Assembly (NCBI RefSeq): GCF_022867795.2
Contig: NZ_CP107006.1
Span: 4,154,001-4,218,000, forward strand
Direction of reading: 5' to 3'
Length of the DNA stretch: 64,000 nucleotides
Source: Chitinophaga horti
GTDB lineage: Bacteria; Bacteroidota; Bacteroidia; Chitinophagales; Chitinophagaceae
Part shown: one piece after another, positions 46,855 to 54,761 of the stretch
Layout of the letters: every line of letters begins with the position of its first letter
Numbering within the stretch: position 1 is the first letter of the stretch
The notes under the pieces: model-generated
What the model was told of the DNA's origin: nothing
The model's database searches: none
The model's input: the letters and a program-made list of their open reading frames with translations, nothing else
Program-made: the position numbers and the translations under genes

Positions 46855-48249
46855 ATGAAACCACTAATTCTCCTTCTATTGACCATATTTTGTCAAATCT
46901 CATCATCATACGCTCAAAGGAATCAATCTTACTATCCAAAAGAAGGGGACACCATCCCGGACTTCACGTTTAACAATGTAATTAATCATCAAAACAAATC
47001 GCTTTCCATCAGTGACCTGAGAGGAAAATGGCTTGTCTTGGACTGGTGGGCACTTGGTTGTTTAGGTTGTATAAAAAGCTTCCCTAAAATGAATAGACTT
47101 AGTGAAACCTTCAAAGACAAGGTGAATTTTATAATGATTGGCGAATATGGTAAGAGGCGCTCAGTTTCTGGGAGTAGGGATTTTTACCTTATGAAGCAAC
47201 GAAAAGACAATCTAAATATGATTGCAGCCTTCGATAGTAGCTCTTTCGATAAATATGCTATCAGAGCGGTTCCCTTAATCTTAGTCGTTAATCCAAACGG
47301 AATCATAGTGGCAAAAACCTTATATCTAGACTCTACACAGCTTGAATGTTTTATTTCAGGGGATCCCGTGAATTACGAATATGCCTATTCTAAGGGGGAA
47401 AAATATCGTGACATCCCCTATAATCAAAATCTTCCTCTTTTAGCTACTGGCGGGCCTAGCAATGGCGGAATAGACACGTGTGTTTTAGCCCGATCGGTCT
47501 TGACAAAATGGAACCCAAAGCTTATGCCGAGCTCCAGTTTCTATGGGTTTGATGAATTTTCATTTCTGCAAAAAAATGACTATGCATTTGCGTCGGGAGT
47601 CGACATTAATCAACTCATTAGGATCGCATATTTAGGCAAAACTCAAATTAATTATGATGACCCCTCATACGGTAAGATTAGTCCTGCAATCATTTTCGAA
47701 ACTTCAAAAGGCGCAGCACTTTTCACACCTAACATTAAAGCCGGTACAAACTTATTTAGCTATGCTATCAGCTCTAAGGCTCTAACGGCAAAAATAGCTA
47801 GAGAATCGTTACTGCATGATTTAGAAAGCACATTTTCAATCGAGACTACATTGGAAAATAGAAAGGTGCCGGCATGGACCCTAATAGTCACCGATACTCA
47901 GAAAGTAAGTCGGCTTAGAACCAAAGGTGAGAAAAAGAAAAGTATACCGCCAGGTGCATTTGGCGGAATTAACGTAAAAAATTGGCCAACAAATCAACTC
48001 TATTCTGCGGGTCTATTCTCATCACTGCTTTTCAAAGAAGGCGACTTCATAAACGCGCCAATATTTGTAGACAAAACCGGTATTGACTTCAATATCGATT
48101 TATCGCTCAAAGCTGACATGACAGACCTTGAGGAGGTCAAACGGGAACTCCGTCAACGGGGGCTGGATATTATTATTGAGCCGTACGAAATGACTTGTAT
48201 AATCGTACGAGACAAAAAAACAACACCAAACTCAACGGCAAAAAATTAG
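46855..48249 (+). CDS. Exported thioredoxin-fold protein fused to a DUF3738-like domain
   Basis: 464 residues. Signal peptide to SSYAQ (~21). Residues ~28-165 are a TlpA/AhpC-type redoxin: GDTIPDFTFNNV, then WWALGCLGCIKSFP with the CxxC pair Cys69/Cys72 and the cis-Pro region AVPLILVVNPNG. Residues ~200-455 resemble DUF3738/TIGR03435 soil-bacterial proteins, especially the end (FVDKTGIDFNIDLSL ... LRQRGLDIIIEP). The redoxin part should reduce or isomerise disulfides in the periplasm; the C-terminal part is of unknown function. It is 49 bp after susD and probably in the same operon. AT-rich like its neighbours. Confidence 0.82.
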   Translation: MKPLILLLLTIFCQISSSYAQRNQSYYPKEGDTIPDFTFNNVINHQNKSLSISDLRGKWLVLDWWALGCLGCIKSFPKMNRLSETFKDKVNFIMIGEYGKRRSVSGSRDFYLMKQRKDNLNMIAAFDSSSFDKYAIRAVPLILVVNPNGIIVAKTLYLDSTQLECFISGDPVNYEYAYSKGEKYRDIPYNQNLPLLATGGPSNGGIDTCVLARSVLTKWNPKLMPSSSFYGFDEFSFLQKNDYAFASGVDINQLIRIAYLGKTQINYDDPSYGKISPAIIFETSKGAALFTPNIKAGTNLFSYAISSKALTAKIARESLLHDLESTFSIETTLENRKVPAWTLIVTDTQKVSRLRTKGEKKKSIPPGAFGGINVKNWPTNQLYSAGLFSSLLFKEGDFINAPIFVDKTGIDFNIDLSLKADMTDLEEVKRELRQRGLDIIIEPYEMTCIIVRDKKTTPNSTAKN

Positions 48250-48443
48250 ACCCTAATCGTAAACCATTTAAACGCAATTAATTAGAACCAGTTCCATCCA
48301 TTGAAATAATTGATATCTTCATTATTGTGTGAAATAGATTGTCTTGGGCTTAGCCGAAAGTCGTTAATCAATCATACATAAGGCTTACAAATCAAAAACG
48401 TTGACACTCCTCAAATAGCTTTCTTCACGTTTTCAGTTAACGA

Positions 48444-48479
48444 TTATAGCCTACAGCTTATTCTCGCTGTAGGCTATAA
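48444..48479. terminator. 14-bp perfect hairpin between convergent genes
   Basis: Bases 48444-48457 and 48466-48479 (TTATAGCCTACAGC and its exact complement) form a perfect 14-bp stem with an 8-base loop. It sits 4 bp after the stop of the minus-strand DUF6520-like gene and ~195 bp after the plus-strand redoxin gene. There is no long U-run on either side, so it is a structured 3' boundary rather than a textbook terminator. The remainder of 48250-48443 shows no gene. Confidence 0.7.
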
Positions 48480-48483
48480 AAAA

Positions 48484-48741
48484 TTAAGGCTTAACTGGTT
48501 GAATTGCATTTCCTGCAGCAGGATTTCGCCTGTAAAGCTGATACTGCAGGCCATCAATTTCCGCTAAACAAACGCCATTGAAAGCAGGGCAATGTTTCTC
48601 AACAGAAACTGTTACTGGTGGCTGAGTTGTTCCATTAGGATAATATAAATAGTCTTCAGGAACGAGTTTAGCCGATGCGTAAGCGCCTACTGCTGCAATA
48701 GCAAATAAAGCAGATGCAAACAAGATTTTTACTTTTTTCAT
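48484..48741 (-). CDS. Small exported Cys-pair protein, DUF6520-like
   Basis: 85 residues. Signal peptide (KILFASALFAIAAVGAYASA, ~4-23), then a short mature part with VEKHCPAFNGVCLAEIDGLQ: two cysteines seven residues apart, suited to one disulfide, and a Tyr-rich tail. It resembles the small DUF6520 proteins found beside MauE/DoxX membrane proteins and SusCD loci in Sphingobacteriia. Function unknown. The MauE-like gene lies 138 bp upstream on the same strand, and the redoxin fusion converges on it, so its disulfide may be the substrate of these partners (inference). Confidence 0.78.
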   Translation of the reverse strand: MKKVKILFASALFAIAAVGAYASAKLVPEDYLYYPNGTTQPPVTVSVEKHCPAFNGVCLAEIDGLQYQLYRRNPAAGNAIQPVKP

Positions 48742-48879
48742 GAAACTAAATTGTATGATTAAAAAATATGCCTACTCTCAAGGTTTTCGGCTACCCCTTA
48801 TTGCAATATCTTTACTGATAGCTCAAACTGCGAAAATCTGATTATCTAACGATTCATCCGGCTCACTGTAATGTAAATA

Positions 48880-49345
48880 TTAAGAATTCAAGCTACTGTA
48901 CAGTTTTCCGGAATCGTTAGCTGAGTCATGACGGCGCTTAGACGATCGAGACATGACAAGAATTCCAAATACAGCCAAAAATGTCGAAGCACTATTAAAA
49001 TACATGTGATTTATCCAACTCATATCTCGGAAAATCCCCCCGCATGAGCATGGCCTATCACTTGTCATACCTAAAACATAGCCAACATAAATAGTGAATC
49101 CCAACATAAGAAGTGCGCTACAATAAAGTGCTACCTTTCGAGTCTTGTCAAACAAGAGCGATAATGCAATCGCAAACTCTAATGCAGGCACGGTAAGCGC
49201 GAAAAAAACGGGGTTCATTGATGTAAATGGTGCACGGCTTAAATCTCTTATAAAAACCGGAAAAATCATCCATTTACTTAACGCCGTATAAACGAACAAT
49301 AAGAAAAAAATAAGAGATCACTAGTATAATGGTTTGCCTTTTCAT
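48880..49345 (-). pseudogene. MauE/DoxX-like redox membrane protein, frameshifted in a T7 tract
   Basis: Four hydrophobic helices and the Cys motif DRPCSCGGIFRDMSW identify a MauE-type membrane protein, which in other bacteria supports disulfide formation in an exported partner. The main frame has no ATG and a stop at 49318-49320. Starting from the ATG at 49345, the reading is MKRQTIILVISYFF, then the frame is lost at a run of seven T (coding strand; 49304-49310). Removing one T (or adding two) joins it exactly to LLFVYTALSKWMIFPVF, giving a complete N-terminal helix. So the gene is intact except for this homopolymer: a sequencing error, phase-variable tract or recent inactivation. Confidence 0.82.
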
Positions 49346-49832
49346 TGACGAAGCGTGATTAAAAGGTAACGAAAAGAAACTCCCTGTCTATCGAAGCCTA
49401 TTGCGAGCCGAATCAAGGATAGAAAATGAGACGACGAAAACATTAACCGAAAGCATTTTTACATTTACTATTCATGGATACACACTCAACAAATCAAAAA
49501 ACACCAAACAGCAAATCAGATCGCCATAGCGCGTTCAAAAAAATTACAATTCATTCAGGCACAGCCCAAATACAAAACCTCTCCAAAACACCACAACAGT
49601 GCTTAGTCGGTCGTGAATAAAAAAGAGGAATTATTTCGATGGCGCCGGGTTCTCAATCTCGTCTTAAGCTATTCTTAAACTTTAGGGTTCCGGGCTCACA
49701 ATTGTTGCGTCATCTATAAATGTGGCTTCATAACTTTATTGGTTAACTGTTCTACTCTTTCTGTGTTTCTACATCTAAATTACTCCTGATAAAATTCACA
49801 AACAAAAAATGTTGGGTACAAAAAAAATCTCT
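49346..49832. other. 487-bp AT-rich gap
   Basis: No convincing gene. A 48-codon plus-strand open frame (49474-49620) has Ser/Thr/Lys-rich content without recognisable motif or good leader. The gap contains the upstream region of the MauE-like gene and the 3' side of the AraC-type gene, and shares the AT-rich composition of the locus. Confidence 0.55.
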
Positions 49833-50162
49833 TCACTGCGTTTTAACTTCGGTAGGATTTATTTTATAAACGTCTTTGAAGGCTCTCCTGAAACTACCTG
49901 TAGTACTGTATTTAAGGCGTGAACTAACTGCTTTGATCTGGGCTCCCTCTTCAATCATCGCCTTGGCAATGGCCATCGACTGCTCTAACCAATATCTGTA
50001 AATGGTAGTGTTATACACAGTCCTGAATCCGCGGATAAGTTTTGTTTTGTTAAGGTTTGATACTTTGGTTAAATCATCAACATCAATGCGCTCTGGAATA
50101 GTAAGATCTATGTGTTGCTTAACCTGCTGCAGCGCGTTTAAGTAATCTGGGTTTAGGTACAT
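49833..50162 (-). CDS. Stand-alone AraC-type HTH protein
   Basis: 109 residues from the ATG at 50162 (MYLNPDYLNALQQVKQHID). It consists only of the AraC/XylS double helix-turn-helix: VDDLTKVSNLNKTKLIRGFR is the first helix pair, and IKAVSSRLKYSTTGSFRRAF the second, with the FKDVYKINPTE end. There is no sensing domain, which full-length AraC regulators have. It may control the nearby MauE/DUF6520 genes, or be the C-terminal remnant of a larger regulator; no upstream domain remains in frame. AT-rich, so it marks the right end of the anomalous segment. Confidence 0.87.
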   Translation of the reverse strand: MYLNPDYLNALQQVKQHIDLTIPERIDVDDLTKVSNLNKTKLIRGFRTVYNTTIYRYWLEQSMAIAKAMIEEGAQIKAVSSRLKYSTTGSFRRAFKDVYKINPTEVKTQ

Positions 50163-50243
50163 AGCTAACAAATTTGAAACAAATCTATACAGCTACACTG
50201 AAGTATGACTTCCAGTCAAAGGAAGACCAGGCTCCTCAGATCA

Positions 50244-51572
50244 TTAATCCACCATCTTCTCATTCACTTTCACATTATCCAACCTGAAACCCTTTACCAC
50301 ACTCTTATCATACGCCGCATTCTTAGCCGTAATGTCCAAATTCTCAAAATTGAACTTCGACAGCTTATCGTATTCACCCGGACTCACATCAAAAAATACG
50401 TCGCATTTTAAATTGATGTTTTTTAAGCTGATGTTTTCGCAGAACGAGAGCGGCACGTCTTTTCTCCCCTTAAGATCGAAGAATTGCTTCCAGGGCTTTA
50501 CGTAGATCAGGCTATAAGCGTAGCCGTCGATGTTTTCGACTGTTACGAATTCGTATAACTGTGGGGTATCGGGGCGCATTTTGAGCCACAGCACACGTTT
50601 GGCATCTGTGATATGGCAATTACGCATGATCACGTTTTTATTGTGGATAGCTTCACTACCGCAGGTAAGCGCGGCATGGCAAAAGCCAAATTCACAATCT
50701 TCTATGATGATGTTGGTATTACTGCCGTTACCGGGATCTTTGTCTGCATAAGGGCCCTTGCCGCCTTTGAGGGCGATTGCGTCGTCGTTTACCGCGAGGA
50801 AGCAGCCTTTGATCAGCACGTTGGAACAAACGTCGAGGTCGATGGCGTCGGTGCTTGGTGCTTTTATTGGTTCGTGTGGGGCGGTGATATGGACGTCAAG
50901 TATTTTTATATTATTACATTGATAATAGTGGCTGCTCCAAAAGCCTGAATTGCGCAGTTTTACGTCCTGCACCTGCACGTCGTTGCTCTTCCAGATGAAA
51001 ACCAATCGTGGGCGCGACACTTCGAGGTTGGTGCAATTGGGATTCTCCGCCCGCCTTTGCCAGAATGCTTTCCAGTATTTTAGTCCATTGCCGTCGATCG
51101 TACCTTTACCGCCAATCGTAAAGCCGTTTACGCCATAGGCATTAACCAATGCCGGGAAATAGTCGAGGTTCTGTCCTTCCATCCTGGAAGCCATCTTTGG
51201 ATAATCTTCTATGTTATCGGATCCTTTCAGCACTGCCCCTTCCGACACGAATAAATGGGTGTTGGGTTTGAAGAAAAGGGCACCACTGAGAAAAACGCCT
51301 TTGGGCACTACGATGACGCCACCACCCTTTTTATGGGCGAGATCGATGACCTGCTGAATAGCGGATGTCTGTACGATCGTGCTATCATTCTCAACACCAT
51401 GTTGTGTAAGAATGAACTGTTTGCTACGCTTGCCCAGATCAACTTTATCTGCCTGTTGAAACCAGGCAGGAATCTTTGTACCATCGGGAAATACAGTAGA
51501 CCGACTTCCTTGTGAACAGGCAAATAGCGGTAGCAAATACAGCAACATGGATAACAGATACCATTTTTTCAT
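50244..51572 (-). CDS. GH28-family polygalacturonase-like enzyme
   Basis: 442 residues with a signal/lipoprotein N-terminus (LLPLFACSQGS, Cys ~19). A right-handed beta-helix of GH28 type is indicated by VVPKGVFLSGALFFK, PSTDAIDLDVCSNVLIKGC, the NDDAIALKGGKG catalytic Asp pair, and CHAALTCGSEAIHN. Canonical GH28 proteins have NTD, DD, GHG and RIK motifs; here they read TDAID, DD, CHA and WLKM, so the Asp residues and His are kept while flanking Gly and Arg are changed. It probably acts on a pectin or other uronic/deoxy-sugar glycoside at the cell surface. Single gene, host-like base composition. Confidence 0.85.
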   Translation of the reverse strand: MKKWYLLSMLLYLLPLFACSQGSRSTVFPDGTKIPAWFQQADKVDLGKRSKQFILTQHGVENDSTIVQTSAIQQVIDLAHKKGGGVIVVPKGVFLSGALFFKPNTHLFVSEGAVLKGSDNIEDYPKMASRMEGQNLDYFPALVNAYGVNGFTIGGKGTIDGNGLKYWKAFWQRRAENPNCTNLEVSRPRLVFIWKSNDVQVQDVKLRNSGFWSSHYYQCNNIKILDVHITAPHEPIKAPSTDAIDLDVCSNVLIKGCFLAVNDDAIALKGGKGPYADKDPGNGSNTNIIIEDCEFGFCHAALTCGSEAIHNKNVIMRNCHITDAKRVLWLKMRPDTPQLYEFVTVENIDGYAYSLIYVKPWKQFFDLKGRKDVPLSFCENISLKNINLKCDVFFDVSPGEYDKLSKFNFENLDITAKNAAYDKSVVKGFRLDNVKVNEKMVD

Positions 51573-51704
51573 AACAGAAGACGATTGACGTACATGGAAT
51601 TTACATTCCGGCTTCCGGCAAAACGAAAGCGCGGTATCGCCAAAATATCATAAAAATGGAGGACTGGCAACCGGTACTGTACTGTTCCCGTCACTTTTAA
51701 AGCG

Positions 51705-51738
51705 ACAGCGGGTTTACCGTTGCCGGCAAACCCGCTGT
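51705..51738 (-). terminator. Hairpin downstream of the 407-residue lipoprotein gene
   Basis: ACAGCGGGTTT (51705-51715) pairs perfectly with AAACCCGCTGT (51728-51738) over 11 bp around a 12-base loop. On the minus strand it follows the stop at 51750 by 12 bp. The trailing T-run is weak (CTTT), so termination efficiency is uncertain. Confidence 0.6.
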
Positions 51739-51749
51739 GAAAGGGACGT

Positions 51750-52973
51750 TTATGATTTAAGCCAGTATCGTGGACTGCTGATGTTACCTGTATCCAGGTC
51801 CCATATGTAGCCAACGATATCGGTATCACTGACGATATGTACTTCCCAACGATCATCTTCCAGTTTCTTTGCATAGGTCACTGTTTTGAACATGGCATTC
51901 CGGGCCAGCCGCAGCCCAATCTTTGCAGGATCCTCATCAAAAAAAGCTCCGGTCGTATTATACACTACATTCATCCAATCGCCAGGCTGCAGGAACGCCT
52001 GTCCGCCATAACCGCCTTGCGCATTCACCACTTCATCCGCTTTTGTTTTCTCTGAATAACCTACGAATGACGGGCTGCCCTGCTTTGCCTGCTCCAGCTG
52101 CGTTTCGCGGATGCGCTTGAATTGCTCCTGGTGCTTGTTATAATAAGCCTGTAACGTGATGTTGCGTTGGGTCTCATACATTGCATATTGGGCAGGATCA
52201 AAACTTTTATAGTTTTCCCACATCAGCTGGCGCATCTCGCCCGCCATTTTCGAGGTCTCGTCGAGCGGCTTTACGACGGAAGCTGTCCACTGAATATTGG
52301 CATAAGCAGGATCTTTGGGTTGGGTATAACGGATATCACGTACCGTGTAATCCGAGAGCTGTAGCAGGAAAGTAATAGCCATTGTGCGATCTGCCAACCA
52401 AACCTGATATTTACCCTCGCCAGCAGGTTCAGCGTACACCTGGAAAGCGAATATCTCCCTGGCCCGATAGTAACCGTTAATTTCTTCCGCCGTATAGTAA
52501 TTCTCGGCAGCCAGCCCGGGTAAAATCATGTTAAATATGGTTTGCCCCGGCCCGAATGGCTCCCAGGAGCGCAGAAATGAAAGGGAGATCACGTCAAAGG
52601 TCGCTTTATCTTTTTCCAGCCAGCCCGGCGTATGCCATTTAACGGACTTCAGCGCGGCCGGCGACGGCGCGTATTGCTCCAGGCGTGCGGTACGAATTTT
52701 CGTATATAGTCCGTTGTTATCTTTCAGGAAAGCCTGGTAGGATTTATAGAAAGGCTGCTGCCTGAAACGGTCGGCATTTGCCGCAGCACTGGCCGAATCC
52801 CCGGGAACATCCGCTATAATATTTTCGAAAGCGTCCCACTCCTTCCGATGGTCTTCCATGAACTGGTCGACCTTAGCAGTCAATTCCTTTTCATCCCTAT
52901 TATCTTCCTGCCGGGAGCAAGCCTGCAAAGAAAATAGGGCGCAGACGGCTATGAGGGTATATATCCTATGCAT
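51750..52973 (-). CDS. Unrecognised 407-residue lipoprotein
   Basis: I do not recognise the family. The N-terminus is a lipoprotein signal (LIAVCALFSLQACSRQ, Cys ~19). The body is rich in charged and aromatic residues, helical up to ~110, then mixed: FLRSWEPFGPGQTIFNMILP, TAEEINGYYRAREIFAF, and a C-terminal half with YNTTGAFFDEDPAKIGLRLA and VHIVSDTDIVGYIWDLDTG. No HExxH, Ser-elbow or Cys-pair motif is seen. It is between the GH28 gene and the exporter, with its own hairpin terminator. An envelope-located role is likely from the signal alone. Confidence 0.8.
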   Translation of the reverse strand: MHRIYTLIAVCALFSLQACSRQEDNRDEKELTAKVDQFMEDHRKEWDAFENIIADVPGDSASAAANADRFRQQPFYKSYQAFLKDNNGLYTKIRTARLEQYAPSPAALKSVKWHTPGWLEKDKATFDVISLSFLRSWEPFGPGQTIFNMILPGLAAENYYTAEEINGYYRAREIFAFQVYAEPAGEGKYQVWLADRTMAITFLLQLSDYTVRDIRYTQPKDPAYANIQWTASVVKPLDETSKMAGEMRQLMWENYKSFDPAQYAMYETQRNITLQAYYNKHQEQFKRIRETQLEQAKQGSPSFVGYSEKTKADEVVNAQGGYGGQAFLQPGDWMNVVYNTTGAFFDEDPAKIGLRLARNAMFKTVTYAKKLEDDRWEVHIVSDTDIVGYIWDLDTGNISSPRYWLKS

Positions 52974-53259
52974 GGGTGTGTTTTGTATGCACGGGTGGAT
53001 GCAAAATTTAGTCCAAAATTAAAAAAGGTATCAATCTTACTATCTATGAGAAATGATGATAAAATCATCGCCGATCAGCTTTTGCCTGATTACCTCACCC
53101 ATTGGCAACTAAGTTTTATACTAACTGCAGCCTGTTACGTAAAACGTCAACGCCGCTATGCTTAAATACCCATGGAGCAGGAAGAACAACAGGGAAGCCG
53201 AAGGATGGCCTGGTTCACCAGCCCGAAAAGATCATCCTGCTCTTTTCATTATCCGAGTT

Positions 53260-54474
53260 CTATCTTTTATCTGAAAATGTCAGCCATAAGGTCAACAGCC
53301 CTATTACGGCAAAACCAACAGCCATCGAAATCAGTCCGAATGACATAAAATAGCTGATGAGCGTACCAATCATCGCTCCACCGAAGAAAAAACAAGTACC
53401 ATAAAGGGCTGATGCGGTGCCTGCATTATTGCCCACATTCTGCATAGCCAGCGAACTGCTATTAGGCTCCACTGCAAGATTGATACCCAGCAGCAAAGCA
53501 ATGCAGCCGAAGAAGAAGTACATGCCAGGCAACGGCATTAATATAAAAACGCCAGCTAAAAGTACACAGGCGATCGTCAGGTACAATACCAGCAACCCCT
53601 TCATCGTTTTTCTCGAACCGTATACAGAAACCAGCTTAGCATTGAGTAACGCACCCATAGCCATCACCACCCCGATACATCCGAAAACCCATGCGAACAG
53701 GCCAGGCTTATTGTAAATATCGCTGACAATAAATTCAGCATTTGATACATAAGCGCTGAGGCCTCCAAACAACAATGTCGTAATGCTTGTATACCGTAGA
53801 AATGATCGATCCCCGATCACGCTACGAAACAATTCAAACAGTTCACCAGCCCTGATGTTAGACCGTTTGTCGGGAGGCAATGTTTCCTCCATCCGCAATG
53901 ACCAGACAAATACAATGATGGCAAACACTGGTGGCACCATAAACACGATCCGCCAACTCGAAAATGTAAGAATCGCCATCCCTAAAAAGGGCGCCGCCAC
54001 CGGCGTGAACAAGAAAATGGTGAAGATGAAAGACATCACACGCGCCATATCATCACCCGAAAATTTATCCCGCACGATCGCCAGAATGGTCATAAATACG
54101 GCCGACGCCCCTGTACCGGCGATGAAACGCCCGATTAACATATACGTAAGATTGCCCGATAATGCAGCCACCACACTCCCAACCAGGTAGAGAAAGAAAC
54201 CTATGCGAAGCACGTATAATCTGCCGAGACGGTCGGACATGGGGCCAAATACGATCTGAAACAATTGTCCGAGAAAAAAAACAATAACGATATAGGCGGT
54301 ATCGGTCGAGTGCGCATGCAAACCAAAATCCCGGCGAATTTCGCCAAAAGCAGGCAGCATTACATCGATGCCTACTGCAGTGAGCATCATACAGCAAGCG
54401 GATAAGGCTATGAATTCTACGGATCTCATGTAGTCTTCCATTTCGTCAAATTTATAACGAATTGGACCCGGCAA
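53260..54474 (-). CDS. Bcr/CflA-family MFS multidrug exporter
   Basis: 404 residues with twelve predicted membrane helices. Family features of Bcr/CflA drug:H+ antiporters are visible: VGIDVMLPAFGEIRRDFG at the first helix/loop, QIVFGPMSDRLGRLYVLRIG (MFS motif A), then RFIAGTGASAVFMTILAIVRD and FIFTIFLFTPVAAPFLG. It exports a hydrophobic compound from the cytoplasm. The first ATG (54474) adds 11 residues before MEDYMRSVEF; either Met is plausible. Single gene; the 286-bp gap downstream to 52974 shows no gene. Substrate unknown. Confidence 0.93.
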   Translation of the reverse strand: MPGPIRYKFDEMEDYMRSVEFIALSACCMMLTAVGIDVMLPAFGEIRRDFGLHAHSTDTAYIVIVFFLGQLFQIVFGPMSDRLGRLYVLRIGFFLYLVGSVVAALSGNLTYMLIGRFIAGTGASAVFMTILAIVRDKFSGDDMARVMSFIFTIFLFTPVAAPFLGMAILTFSSWRIVFMVPPVFAIIVFVWSLRMEETLPPDKRSNIRAGELFELFRSVIGDRSFLRYTSITTLLFGGLSAYVSNAEFIVSDIYNKPGLFAWVFGCIGVVMAMGALLNAKLVSVYGSRKTMKGLLVLYLTIACVLLAGVFILMPLPGMYFFFGCIALLLGINLAVEPNSSSLAMQNVGNNAGTASALYGTCFFFGGAMIGTLISYFMSFGLISMAVGFAVIGLLTLWLTFSDKR

Positions 54475-54593
54475 GGCGGGGCTAAAGAGACAAAATAAGG
54501 GGCAATCAAGACAAATGCGTCAATTCGGTAGAGATTAGTCACCCCGCTCCCGGGGGTAAACTGCTATGGAATAAGTAAAGATGACTAGAAACT

Positions 54594-54624
54594 AAAAAAG
54601 GTTTACCATTTCTGATAAACCTTT
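54594..54624 (-). terminator. Rho-independent terminator of tRNA-Asp
   Basis: AAAGGTTTA (54597-54605) pairs perfectly with TAAACCTTT (54616-54624) in a 9-bp stem. On the minus strand the stem is followed by a T-run (complement of A 54594-54599). It begins 4 bp after the tRNA 3' end. Confidence 0.82.
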
Positions 54625-54628
54625 GATG

Positions 54629-54702
54629 CGGACCGGACGGGACTCGAACCCGCGACCTCCGCCGTGACAGGGCGGCATTCTAACCGACTGAACTACCGAT
54701 CC
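54629..54702 (-). tRNA. tRNA-Asp (anticodon GTC)
   Basis: Minus-strand transcript of 74 nt. The acceptor stem GGATCGG pairs with CCGGTCC (one T-G wobble) and discriminator G follows. The D arm contains AGTTCAGTCGGTTAGA, the anticodon stem-loop is CCGCC-CTGTCAC-GGCGG with anticodon GTC, and the T arm is CGCGGGTTCGAGTCCCG. CCA is not encoded. It lies 59 bp after the stop of the glycosyltransferase gene on the same strand and has its own terminator. Confidence 0.96.
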
Positions 54703-54761
54703 ATTCCCGCGTTGAACGGGCTGCAATATTAATACAGTTTTTTCAAATCCGCAAAATCTAC

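Noticed and set aside
48880-49299. TTG-initiated intact version of the MauE-like protein
   Set aside because: It would lack half of the first membrane helix, and a proper ATG with in-family N-terminal sequence exists just upstream in another frame, so a frameshift explains the data better.
49474-49620. 48-codon open frame in the AT-rich gap near the MauE-like gene
   Set aside because: Low-complexity Ser/Thr/Lys/Gln content, no signal peptide or Cys pair like the DUF6520-type protein, and no clear leader.
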